Source: JAVSMW01 sp032027005
GTDB lineage: Bacteria; Bacillota; Thermincolia; Thermincolales; UBA2595
DNA: 64,000 nt
Direction of reading: 5' to 3'
Assembly (NCBI GenBank): GCA_032027005.1
Contig: JAVSMW010000004.1
Span: 128,172 to 192,171, forward strand
Shown in pieces: positions 24,520 to 32,887 of the stretch. The position numbers were made by a program, and so were the translations under genes. The notes below the pieces were generated by a model. It ran no database searches and had not been told where the DNA came from. It was given only the letters and a program-made list of their open reading frames with translations. Every line of letters starts with the position of its first letter. The stretch's first letter is position 1.

Positions 24520-26307
24520 TTACTTTTTTGTTTTGGCCACATTTAATTTAATGTGCAGTTCCTGCAGCTGCCGCGGGGTTACTTCTGAAGGTGCTTGTGT
24601 CATTAAGTCTGTGGCACTCTGAGTTTTGGGAAATGCTATGACATCCCTGATAGTATCTCTTTTGGCCATCAACATAATCATCCGGTCTAAACCAAAAGCG
24701 ATACCCCCATGAGGTGGTGTCCCATATTCAAAAGCCTCCAGCATAAAACCAAATTTCTCATTAGCTTCTTCTTCTGAGTGTCCCAGTAAATCAAACATTT
24801 TCTGCTGCACATCCCGCCTGTGGATTCTGATGCTGCCACCGCCTAGTTCTATGCCGTTTAAAACCATATCGTATGCTTTGGCCCGGACCCTGCCCGGGTC
24901 TGTATCCATGTACTTTAGATCCTCGTCCAATGGCGCAGTAAAGGGATGGTGGATTGCCACCCAGCGTCGTTCTTCATCATCATATTCAACCAATGGGAAG
25001 TCTACTACCCAGGCAAATTTAAAGACATCCGGATCAATCAGGTTTTTCTTTTTGGCCAGCTCAATTCTCAGGGCTCCAAGAGCTGCAGCGACTACTGAAG
25101 GTTTATCGGCAACAAAGAACAGGAGGTCACCGGGTTCAGCCTCAAATTTATGCAAAATAGCTTCAATTTCTTCATCTTTAAAGAACTTGAGAATTGGTGA
25201 TTTAAGTCCTTCTTCATTTACAACAATATAGGCCAGGCCTTTAGCCCCATAAATAGAGGCAAACTGAGTCAGGTCATCGATTTCTTTGCGGCTGAAATGA
25301 GCACATCCCTTGGCATTAATTCCCTTTACCTGCCCACCGGATGCAGCCACAGCAGCAAATACTTTAAAATCTGAGTTGGCCATCATGCCGGTGAAATCCC
25401 TTAATTCCAAGCCAAAGCGCAGGTCCGGTTTGTCTGAGCCATAGCGGTCCATAGCTTCCCGGTAAGTGAATCTGGGAAATGGAGTCTCTATATCAATACC
25501 GGCTGCTTCCTTAAAAGTAAAACCGACCATTTCCTCCATCAGATTAAGCACATCTTCTACATCCACAAATGATATTTCCATATCAATCTGGGTAAACTCC
25601 GGCTGCCTGTCGGCCCTTAAATCCTCATCACGGAAACAGCGCACAATCTGAAAGTACTTGTCCATCCCTGCTACCATCAAAATCTGTTTGAAAATCTGTG
25701 GTGATTGAGGCAGCGCGTAAAATTTGCCGGGATTGACCCTGCTTGGCACTAAATAGTCTCTGGCACCTTCGGGTGTACTCTTCGTGAGCATAGGTGTCTC
25801 AATTTCAAGAAAACCCTGGCGATCCAAAAAGTCCCTGGCTGCTTTGGCAACCTTGTGCCTTAAGATCAGGCTGCGCTGCATATCTGGCCTGCGCAGATCT
25901 AAATATCTGTATCTGAGGCGAATATTTTCATCAACATCCTCCTCGATATAGAAAGGCGGTGTTTTGGCCCGGTTGAGAATCCTCAGCTCAGTCACATATA
26001 CTTCAATTTCGCCGGTTGGCAGCTTTGGATTCACTGTTTCAGCACTCCGCCGCCGAACCTCGCCAACAGCAGCGAGGACAAATTCCCCTCTCACCCTTTC
26101 CGCTTTAGCAAAAGCGTCTTTATCTACCTCCGGGCTGAAAACCAGTTGAGCCAGTCCAGTCCGGTCCCTCAAATCCACAAAAATCAGTCCGCCGTGGTCT
26201 CGGCGGCTGTTTACCCAACCCGTCACAACCACGATTTCTCCCATATTAGCGGCCGATAATTCACCCACCATATGACTTCTTTTTAGGCCTTGCATTGTTT
26301 CTGCCAT
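24520..26307 (-). CDS. aspS: Aspartyl-tRNA synthetase
   Basis: Class II synthetase of 595 residues charging tRNA-Asp (possibly also tRNA-Asn). It has the N-terminal OB-fold (VTGWVNSRRDHGGLIFVDLRDR), motif 2 (FRDEDLRADRQPEFTQIDME) and motif 3 (GIAFGLDRMIMLM), plus the bacterial GAD insertion. Follows hisS by 57 bases; hisS-aspS is the usual order. Complete. Confidence 0.97.
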   Translation of the reverse strand: MAETMQGLKRSHMVGELSAANMGEIVVVTGWVNSRRDHGGLIFVDLRDRTGLAQLVFSPEVDKDAFAKAERVRGEFVLAAVGEVRRRSAETVNPKLPTGEIEVYVTELRILNRAKTPPFYIEEDVDENIRLRYRYLDLRRPDMQRSLILRHKVAKAARDFLDRQGFLEIETPMLTKSTPEGARDYLVPSRVNPGKFYALPQSPQIFKQILMVAGMDKYFQIVRCFRDEDLRADRQPEFTQIDMEISFVDVEDVLNLMEEMVGFTFKEAAGIDIETPFPRFTYREAMDRYGSDKPDLRFGLELRDFTGMMANSDFKVFAAVAASGGQVKGINAKGCAHFSRKEIDDLTQFASIYGAKGLAYIVVNEEGLKSPILKFFKDEEIEAILHKFEAEPGDLLFFVADKPSVVAAALGALRIELAKKKNLIDPDVFKFAWVVDFPLVEYDDEERRWVAIHHPFTAPLDEDLKYMDTDPGRVRAKAYDMVLNGIELGGGSIRIHRRDVQQKMFDLLGHSEEEANEKFGFMLEAFEYGTPPHGGIAFGLDRMIMLMAKRDTIRDVIAFPKTQSATDLMTQAPSEVTPRQLQELHIKLNVAKTKK

Positions 26308-26364
26308 CTAAATGTTGCTCCTCTCTCACTATGAAAAATACTCCGTTGGTGTGTCAAAACCATT

Positions 26365-27627
26365 TTACTGCCCATTCCGGAGATATTCTAAAACCTTTTC
26401 CAGGGGCACTTCTTCCTGTGCCGCAGCCTTCATATCTCTTATCACCGCCACACCTTTGCTCAGTTCTTCATCTCCCAGGATTAGAGCAAAACGCGTAGCA
26501 AACTTGTTGGCATATTTCATCTGGGCTTTGAGACCCCTGCCCATCACATCCATATCTGCAGTTAAACCTGCCGCCCTTATATTGTAAAGCAATTTGAAGG
26601 CGGTCTCCCTTGCGGGCTCGCCTAAGGCGGCAATAAAAACATCATATTTGAGCGGCCCGGGAAACTCAATATTCTGACGTTCCATGGTAGCAATAATTCT
26701 CTCGATCCCCAGGGCAAATCCAATGCCGGGGGTTGGCTGGGGAGCGCCTACCTGCTCAATTAAGCCATCATACCTGCCACCTCCGCCAATGGAACTCTGG
26801 GCCCCAATGTCACTGGCCATAATTTCAAAAGCTGTATTAGTATAGTAGTCAAGCCCCCTGACCAGGCGATTATTAACAATATATTTAATCCCTGCCTGGT
26901 CCAGAAATTTCTTAACTTTCGCAAAGTGATCCGCACATTCATCACAAAGGCAGTCCGTGGTAGTAGGTGCACCATGACTTACGTCCTGGCATTCTGATTC
27001 CTTACAATCCAATATCCGCATAGGATTCCTGGAAAACCTGGATTGACATTGCTTGCATAACTTGTCCACGTTACCGGCCAGGAAATCATGCAGCTTTTGC
27101 CTGTGCAGCGGCCTGCATTGCGGGCAGCCGACACTGTTTATATGCAGCTCCAGGTCACGAAGTCCTAATCTGCCGTAAAAGTCCATTGCCATGGTAATAA
27201 CTTCCGCATCCACAACAGGGTCCTTGCTGCCCAGCACTTCTATGCCAAATTGGTGAAACTGTCTGTACCGGCCGGCCTGCACATTAGCATACCTAAACAT
27301 GGGCCCAATGTAAAATACCTTGACCGGCTGCGGCTGGGCGTATAACTTATGCTCAACATAAGCCCTGGCCACACAGGCCGTTTGTTCCGGCCGGAGACTG
27401 ACGTCACGACCGCCTTTATCCTGAAACGTGTACATCTCTTTTTCCACCACATCTGTGGTGTCACCAACCCCCCGTTTAAACAGTTCGGTATGCTCAAAAA
27501 TTGGGGTGCGGATTTCGCTGAAACCATATTGAGTGCAAATATTTCTGATATGCTGTTCAATATAATGCCATTTCTCAATTTCTCCCGGTAAAATATCATT
27601 GGTGCCCTTAGGCCCTGCTGTAAGCAT
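26365..27627 (-). CDS. hisS: Histidyl-tRNA synthetase
   Basis: Class II synthetase of 420 residues. Visible are GTNDILPGEIEKW at the start, motif 2 (GPMFRYANVQAGRYRQFHQ), the histidine A loop LVRGLDYYT and SIGGGGRYDGL. Four cysteines around 175-220 (CPQC, CKQC, and later CLCDEC) make a zinc-ribbon-like insertion. Start set at ATG 27627 with GGAGGG upstream. Expression is controlled by the T-box leader at 27748-27998, with a palindromic element lodged between leader and gene. Confidence 0.97.
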   Translation of the reverse strand: MLTAGPKGTNDILPGEIEKWHYIEQHIRNICTQYGFSEIRTPIFEHTELFKRGVGDTTDVVEKEMYTFQDKGGRDVSLRPEQTACVARAYVEHKLYAQPQPVKVFYIGPMFRYANVQAGRYRQFHQFGIEVLGSKDPVVDAEVITMAMDFYGRLGLRDLELHINSVGCPQCRPLHRQKLHDFLAGNVDKLCKQCQSRFSRNPMRILDCKESECQDVSHGAPTTTDCLCDECADHFAKVKKFLDQAGIKYIVNNRLVRGLDYYTNTAFEIMASDIGAQSSIGGGGRYDGLIEQVGAPQPTPGIGFALGIERIIATMERQNIEFPGPLKYDVFIAALGEPARETAFKLLYNIRAAGLTADMDVMGRGLKAQMKYANKFATRFALILGDEELSKGVAVIRDMKAAAQEEVPLEKVLEYLRNGQ

Positions 27628-27648
27628 AAACAAACCCTCCTCAAATCC

Positions 27649-27747
27649 TAGAAAGTCGCGCCTATTCAGTTGCCTTGGCGCGCGACTTTATGTACTACAT
27701 ACCTCAGCCTTTTCCGCAAATGCGGAAAAGATTTGTTCTTTGTAGTA
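27649..27747. repeat. Dispersed palindromic element, copy 2
   Basis: TAGAAAGTCGCGCC...GGCGCGCGACTTTA hairpin, then TACTACA...AGCCTTTTCCGCA-AA-TGCGGAAAAGAT...TGTAGTA, a second nested hairpin. Same order of blocks as 9825-10033. It sits between the T-box terminator and the hisS ribosome-binding site, so it is transcribed in the hisS mRNA. Confidence 0.75.
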
Positions 27748-27998
27748 AAAAAATCCCTCGTCGATGGCAATGAAATGAAATTCATCACCAGGGACGAGAG
27801 ATAAATCCCGCGGTACCACCCTGTTTAGGCAAACCTGCCTCACTTAATAACGGCTTAACGGCGCCAACCGGGAAAACTTACTGGAGGTTCAGTTTTCCGG
27901 CTCACGGGTGTCTTTCATTGCTTAAACCTTAGAGATGCTTACAGTCCGGGCATCTCCTCCCTAAAAGGTGTCGGCAATTACTCTTCCCGCTCTCTGCC
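27748..27998 (-). promoter_or_regulatory. T-box riboswitch of hisS
   Basis: The minus strand carries the T-box AGGGTGGTACCGCG (27809-27822), followed by a terminator in which ATCTCTCGTCCCTGG...pairs with ...CGACGAGGGAT and a run of seven T. The Stem I region begins near 27998 with GAGAGCGGGAAGAG, and CAC triplets that could be the His specifier occur in it. It senses uncharged tRNA-His and lets hisS-aspS be transcribed. Confidence 0.92.
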
Positions 27999-28139
27999 TT
28001 TATAAACAAAAAATTAATTAATAATGAAACTAAAGTGAAACTCCTCAAAAATACTGCTAATCTTCCCTAATTTTAACGAATCCACTTAAGATTGTCAATG
28101 TTAGGTAACATAAAATTCACGATAAATCTGCACAACCTA

Positions 28140-28184
28140 TTGACAACAAGTACAGAAAGTGATATTTTTTCCCTAACTGGTTAG
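28140..28184 (+). promoter_or_regulatory. tetR promoter with TetR operator
   Basis: TTGACA (28140-28145) and TATTTT (28163-28168) are 17 bases apart. CTAAC-TG-GTTAG (28173-28184) is a palindrome over the start region. The same site occurs upstream of hcrB and ppsB. Confidence 0.75.
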
Positions 28185-28203
28185 TAGAAGGAGGAATGAT
28201 CTT

Positions 28204-28779
28204 GTGTCTTCAAATCTAGGAAAAGAAAGAATTATTGAAGCTGCGGTTGAGCTTTTTAAAGAAAAAGGTTATTCTGCTACAAGTGTGCAGGATATTGCTG
28301 ATAAGCTTGGCTATACTAAGGCAGCTCTTTATTATTATATTCCAAGCAAAGAGGAAGTCCTTTGGGAAATTTTCGACAAAACTATGACTACAGCGGAACG
28401 GCGTATAAAAGAATTAATGAATCAAGACATGTCTATAATAGAGAGAATCGAAAAAATAATACATAATCAGATCATGAATGTCCGGGACGAAACACCCTAT
28501 ATGGTGATTTTTTTTACGGAGAGGGCACACTTACCAGAAGGTAAATTAGATGAAATTAATGTCCGCATCAGTAATTACGAAAAAAAAATTGCAGAGGTAC
28601 TTCGGGAAGGAATTGCCCTAGGCGTATTAGAACCGATTGATGTTCTCCCTGTTGTCTACGGGATCCTAGGTATGTGTAACTGGTTAACCCACTGGTTTAA
28701 CCCCAATGGCTCACGTTCACCGGAAGAAATCGCAAAATTATTCTCACAACTAGTTTTACGTGGAATTGTTAAAAAATAG
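28204..28779 (+). CDS. TetR-family regulator of the phenol-type cluster
   Basis: A 191-residue regulator with an N-terminal TetR helix-turn-helix (ERIIEAAVELFKEKGYSATSVQDIADKLGYTKAALYYYIPSK, residues 8-50; shown here in parts only as a landmark) and a helical ligand domain. It starts with GTG at 28204 behind AAGGAGG. It is convergent with the hcr genes. A shared palindrome in front of its own gene, hcrB and ppsB suggests it represses itself and the degradation operons until an aromatic intermediate, perhaps a CoA thioester, binds. Confidence 0.88.
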   Translation: MSSNLGKERIIEAAVELFKEKGYSATSVQDIADKLGYTKAALYYYIPSKEEVLWEIFDKTMTTAERRIKELMNQDMSIIERIEKIIHNQIMNVRDETPYMVIFFTERAHLPEGKLDEINVRISNYEKKIAEVLREGIALGVLEPIDVLPVVYGILGMCNWLTHWFNPNGSRSPEEIAKLFSQLVLRGIVKK

Positions 28780-28787
28780 CATCCCAC

Positions 28788-28836
28788 TAAAAACGCCGCT
28801 TGTTTGCAAATAGCATCCAAGCGGCGTTTATCCGTA
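28788..28836. terminator. Bidirectional terminator between tetR and hcrA
   Basis: AACGCCGCTTG...AAGCGGCGTT stem with short T/A runs on both sides, between the convergent genes. Confidence 0.65.
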
Positions 28837-28888
28837 TTCTTAAGTTGGAATCGTCCTACATACAAAAAGGCCATTTTACTCATCACGA

Positions 28889-31288
28889 CTAGCTTTCTAA
28901 AGCCGATAATACCTTATCAGGAGTAATTGGCGTGCTATTTATCCTGACCCCTATAGCATCATAAACTGCATTAGCCACTGCGGCAAGCATTCCCGCTACA
29001 GCCCCTTCCCCAACTTCTTTTGCCCCAAAGGGGCCGTTTGGTTCTAGGCTGTCTACCAAACCATCTGTTGTTATTGGAGTATCAGTAGCAATTGGCAGCC
29101 GGTAATTTAGAAACGACGCATTAAATAGCTGTCCTTTCTCAAGAACTATTTCCTCAGAAAGGGCCTGCCCCATGCCCATTGAAACACAACCTTCGACCTG
29201 TCCTTCTACTATCGTTTTATTCAAAGGAAAGCCGCAGTCATGAAAGGTTGAAGCCCGCAACACTTTGACTTTCCCGGTCAGAGTATCAACTTCAACTTCC
29301 ACGGCCTGGGCGCAAAACCCATAGGCACTTGTGAACAAGCCTTTGGCTTTGGCCAGGCTGGGATACCGGTCAGTCTCAGGATAACCTTTATATGAACCTG
29401 TCCCAATAACTGGGTTCCCATTTTTGCGAAAAATACTTGCTTGAATGGCTTTGGCATAAGAGACAGAATTTGCAGGACTATCCTTGACAAAAATTTGTTT
29501 ATTCCTATAGTCCAAATCTTCTGCCTGCACCTCAAGCATTTCCGCAGCCACTTCCAATAACTGCCTGCGGGCATCGGCAGCTGCCAATTTAACAGCATTA
29601 CCGGTAATCATGGCTCCACCACTTAAAAAGCTGCCCAAGTCAATCGGGGTTGTTTCGGTATCCCCGGCCACCACCCGGATATCATCCAGGCCAATTCCCA
29701 ATTCTTCAGCCGCTATCTGACTCAACGTAGTATAGGAACCCTGCCCAATCTCCTGACTGCCTGTAAATAGGGTAGCCGAGCCATCATCATGCATTTTTAT
29801 CATTGCGGCCGATGCGAAGGGATAGTACATAGCTCCGCTAAACATAGAACAAAGAGATATGCCCACTCCCCTGCGGATCCTACCTGTATCATTGCCAATG
29901 CCCTTAGTTGCAGGGCTGCCTTGGGTTAGTTGCTTACGTCCGGCACTCCAGTTAACACCTTCCGCCGCTCCGCGAATAGCATCACTTAACCCACAGCTGT
30001 TTAATTTGTCTCCATTAGGCAGGATGTCACCCTTGTGCCTTACGTTCTTCAGCATAACCTCTACAATGTCCAAACCGGCATCCCTGGCCAGCATATCGAG
30101 CTGCGAATCAATGGCAAAGCGAACCTGAGGAGCGCCATGACCCCGCTGTGGGCCGCGGATTGGGTTATTGGTATAGACAGCTATACCCTCGTAACGGTAA
30201 TTTGGTACATTATAAACAGGGAAGCTAAAACCATGGCAAAGAAAAACTACTATAGCCCCTGAGCCCCGGTAGCCCCCATTATCGACATAAACCTTAATAT
30301 CCTGAGCTGCAATAGTACCATCTTTTTTGATTCCGGTTTTAATCTTAACACTGATAGGATGCCTTTGGCGAGTGGTTGTGAAAACCTCTTCCCGATCCAT
30401 CTCAAACTTTACAGGGCGGCCCAGCTTCATTGAGAGGTAAGCCGCACAAAACTCATAAGGAAAAACATCAATTTTCCCGCCAAAGGCCCCACCTACATAA
30501 GAGTGGCGCACTCTCACCTTGCTAATCGGCATATTTAGGGCCTTGCTGAGGACGTATCTTTTTAAGAAGATTCCCATTGTAGATAGCCAAAGATCCAACT
30601 TTCCGTTCACTGGGTCATAGCTGGCCACTGCGGCATGGGGCTCTAAAGCACAATGAGCTGTGGCAACCGCCTCAAAAATGTCTTCCCTGACGTAATCAGC
30701 TTGGCGAAAGCCTTCTTCAATATCCCCAAAACTAATAGCCGATCTGGCGCTAGCATTGTTAATATTTACTTCAGATCTATAGTTCTGAGTTTTCCCTGCC
30801 GCACCCCACTCTTCCCAGGCCGATGTACCTTCCAGGGAATTCTCATGAATCTCAGGTGCCGATGGTTTAATTGCTTCTTCCGGGGTAAAGACAGCTGGAA
30901 GCATCTCATACTCCACCTTGATCAATTTAAGAGCTTCCTCAGCCACTGCTTCACTCACTGCTGCCACTGCTGCAACCTCATCACCTATATACCTGACTTT
31001 GTCAATGGCCAGGGGCCTTTCATCAGCCGGATACCTTGGGGTATCAACAAAGGCGTAACGGACATCCCCAACATCTTGGCCGGTAATTACTGCCTTTACC
31101 CCCGGTAAGGCTTCTGCGGCACTGGTATCTATATTAATAATCCGGGCATGGGGATACGGACTACGCAAAATTTTGCCGTAAAGCATTCCCGGAAGTTTAA
31201 TGTCAACAGTAAATTGGGCCTGGCCGCAGGCTTTCTCCGGCCCGTCTATTCTGGGTAAACCCTCACCTACTACAGCATACTTAGTCAT
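28889..31288 (-). CDS. hcrA: 4-Hydroxybenzoyl-CoA reductase, molybdenum subunit
   Basis: Large subunit of a xanthine-oxidase-family enzyme, about 799 residues. It has the N-terminal hammerhead domain (RSPYPHARI; GEDV-type GDEVAAVAAVSEAVAEEA), molybdopterin motifs GGAFGGK and GQRGHGAPQVRFA-like RGPQRGHG, and the C-terminal GAKEVGEG with the base Glu. Start set at ATG 31288 because AGGAGG precedes it. It removes the para-hydroxyl of 4-hydroxybenzoyl-CoA to yield benzoyl-CoA. Specificity is inferred from the partner HcrB; a related CoA-ester substrate is possible. Confidence 0.85.
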   Translation of the reverse strand: MTKYAVVGEGLPRIDGPEKACGQAQFTVDIKLPGMLYGKILRSPYPHARIINIDTSAAEALPGVKAVITGQDVGDVRYAFVDTPRYPADERPLAIDKVRYIGDEVAAVAAVSEAVAEEALKLIKVEYEMLPAVFTPEEAIKPSAPEIHENSLEGTSAWEEWGAAGKTQNYRSEVNINNASARSAISFGDIEEGFRQADYVREDIFEAVATAHCALEPHAAVASYDPVNGKLDLWLSTMGIFLKRYVLSKALNMPISKVRVRHSYVGGAFGGKIDVFPYEFCAAYLSMKLGRPVKFEMDREEVFTTTRQRHPISVKIKTGIKKDGTIAAQDIKVYVDNGGYRGSGAIVVFLCHGFSFPVYNVPNYRYEGIAVYTNNPIRGPQRGHGAPQVRFAIDSQLDMLARDAGLDIVEVMLKNVRHKGDILPNGDKLNSCGLSDAIRGAAEGVNWSAGRKQLTQGSPATKGIGNDTGRIRRGVGISLCSMFSGAMYYPFASAAMIKMHDDGSATLFTGSQEIGQGSYTTLSQIAAEELGIGLDDIRVVAGDTETTPIDLGSFLSGGAMITGNAVKLAAADARRQLLEVAAEMLEVQAEDLDYRNKQIFVKDSPANSVSYAKAIQASIFRKNGNPVIGTGSYKGYPETDRYPSLAKAKGLFTSAYGFCAQAVEVEVDTLTGKVKVLRASTFHDCGFPLNKTIVEGQVEGCVSMGMGQALSEEIVLEKGQLFNASFLNYRLPIATDTPITTDGLVDSLEPNGPFGAKEVGEGAVAGMLAAVANAVYDAIGVRINSTPITPDKVLSALES

Positions 31289-31303
31289 TTGTATCCTCCT
31301 CAC

Positions 31304-31783
31304 TTAGTTTTCTACAAGGGCCTTCCCCTGCGCCACAGCTGAAATTGCTTCAATGATCTTGACATACCCTGTACAACGGCAAATATTACCGGCAATAGCC
31401 TCCTTAATTTCCTGCTCACTAGGCAGAGGATTATTCTCTAACAAATATTTGGCTGCCAATAACATACCAGGAGTACAGAATCCGCATTGTATTGCTCCCA
31501 GCTTAACAAATGCCTCCTGCAACGGGTGCAGATGCCCATTCCTGCTTAGTCCTTCAATGGTTGAGATAGACTTACCATTTACACTTACGGCCAGTACCAG
31601 ACAGGAACTGACCGGTTTCCCATCCACCAAAACCGTACAGGCTCCGCATTCACCCTGGTTACAGCCCTTTTTTGTGCCTGTAAGTCCTAACTCCTCCCTA
31701 AGCACTTCCAGGAGGGTTTGCTCAGGATTAACAGCCACCTCATTGGGCTCGCCGTTTACAATAATGTTGATTATCCTTTTCAT
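31304..31783 (-). CDS. hcrC: 4-Hydroxybenzoyl-CoA reductase, [2Fe-2S] subunit
   Basis: A 159-residue iron-sulfur subunit. The plant-type cluster motif is GCNQGECGACTVLVDG with a later SSC, and the second cluster uses CGFCTPGM and CRCTGY. Passes electrons between the FAD/[4Fe-4S] subunit and the molybdenum site. Its ATG overlaps the hcrB stop (ATGA), and hcrA follows at once. Confidence 0.92.
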   Translation of the reverse strand: MKRIINIIVNGEPNEVAVNPEQTLLEVLREELGLTGTKKGCNQGECGACTVLVDGKPVSSCLVLAVSVNGKSISTIEGLSRNGHLHPLQEAFVKLGAIQCGFCTPGMLLAAKYLLENNPLPSEQEIKEAIAGNICRCTGYVKIIEAISAVAQGKALVEN

Positions 31784-32772
31784 GACTTAATTCCTCCCAA
31801 CTCAGCAAAAGCCTCTGAAACCATCGATTTGACAATCCTTTTCTTAAATTGTGGAGATACCCTGTCTGTTTTTACCGGATGAACCTCTGCTGCTGCAGCT
31901 TCCGCAGCGGCTGCAATTAAGTTTTCATCTAGCTTTTGGCCAATCAATTTGCTTTCAGCCGTAAAAGCCCGAACCGGCCCAGAGCCCACACCGCCAAAAA
32001 TCAAACGGGCATCACGGCAGATTCCTTCACCGGAATCGATTTTAAGCAGTGCCGCCAAACCAACCAGCGGGAAATCAAGGGATTCCCTAAACCGGTATTT
32101 ACGGTACAAGCCTTTAATCCCATCAGCCGGCAGCGGAATTTTAATCTCTGTTAATACACCATTTTTGCCAGAGGCCAGCAAATTAGGGGCTTTGCCCACC
32201 CCGGTATAAAATTGGTCTATGGGCAGCCATCCTTCATCACCACTCAATCGGATTTGAGCGTTCAGAGCAATTAGAGCAGGGGCTGCATCCCCGGAAAAAG
32301 TGGAATAACAGGTGTTTTCCTTGTTGGTAACATGACAAATTACCCCTCCGGCTTTGATGCAGTCCGGCCTAGCACTCCGCCAGAATTCAGACTGGTTATA
32401 AAATTTGCATCTGGTGTCCAAACAAATATTTCCACCAATAGTCGCGACAGTGCGCAGCAAGGGGGAGCCGACTTCCCAGGCAGCCTGAGCCAGCAAAGGC
32501 AATTTTTCTTTGATAAGTCTAGATGTTGCAATCTCTTCCAATGTAGCCAGCGGGCCAATAGAAATCGTGCCTGGCTTTTCCTGGATTTGCTTTAACCCTG
32601 AAATATTGGCCAGACTAATGACATACTCAGGCACCTTTCTGCGCTGTTTCATGGCTACCAGCAAATCCGTTCCGCCGGCAATAATAACACATTGTCCCTG
32701 GTATTTGTCCATCATGCTTACTGCTTCACTAATCTCCCCAGGTTCAAGGTATTCAAATTTCGGCAAATGCAT
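31780..32772 (-). CDS. hcrB: 4-Hydroxybenzoyl-CoA reductase, FAD/[4Fe-4S] subunit
   Basis: A 330-residue FAD-binding subunit (IIAGGTDLLV near 30-39, TIGGNICLD near 111-119). It has the insertion found in HcrB but not in ordinary xanthine dehydrogenases, with cysteines at 122, 138, 146 and 155, the very positions known to bind the extra [4Fe-4S] cluster in the Thauera enzyme. This insertion lets the enzyme run reductively from a low-potential donor and is the strongest evidence for 4-hydroxybenzoyl-CoA reductase in this window. It is the first gene of the hcrBCA unit and has a TetR operator about 55 bases upstream. Confidence 0.93.
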   Translation of the reverse strand: MHLPKFEYLEPGEISEAVSMMDKYQGQCVIIAGGTDLLVAMKQRRKVPEYVISLANISGLKQIQEKPGTISIGPLATLEEIATSRLIKEKLPLLAQAAWEVGSPLLRTVATIGGNICLDTRCKFYNQSEFWRSARPDCIKAGGVICHVTNKENTCYSTFSGDAAPALIALNAQIRLSGDEGWLPIDQFYTGVGKAPNLLASGKNGVLTEIKIPLPADGIKGLYRKYRFRESLDFPLVGLAALLKIDSGEGICRDARLIFGGVGSGPVRAFTAESKLIGQKLDENLIAAAAEAAAAEVHPVKTDRVSPQFKKRIVKSMVSEAFAELGGIKS

Positions 32773-32823
32773 TTTACACCCTCCTCTTCCAATGTTAGCA
32801 TTTCAAAACCATTTCCCTTTCTA

Positions 32824-32835
32824 TTAACCAGTTAG
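32824..32835 (-). promoter_or_regulatory. TetR operator upstream of hcrB
   Basis: TTAAC-CA-GTTAG, the reverse complement of the tetR site with one base changed; flanking TAGAA is also shared. No good promoter is visible beside it. Confidence 0.65.
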
Positions 32836-32842
32836 TAGAATT

Positions 32843-32877
32843 TAAGAAAGGGGAGGATGGACACAAGGTCCATCTCC
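32843..32877 (-). terminator. Hairpin after the ubiD-like gene
   Basis: Minus-strand GGAGATGGAC-CTTGT-GTCCATCCTCC followed by CCTTTCTT; a weak terminator or processing site between the upper operon and hcrBCA. Confidence 0.5.
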
Positions 32878-32887
32878 GCCTAAACTC

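Noticed and set aside
28889..32772. Xanthine dehydrogenase or CO dehydrogenase operon
   Set aside because: The four-cysteine insertion in the FAD subunit is specific to HcrB, and the neighbours are aromatic-pathway genes.
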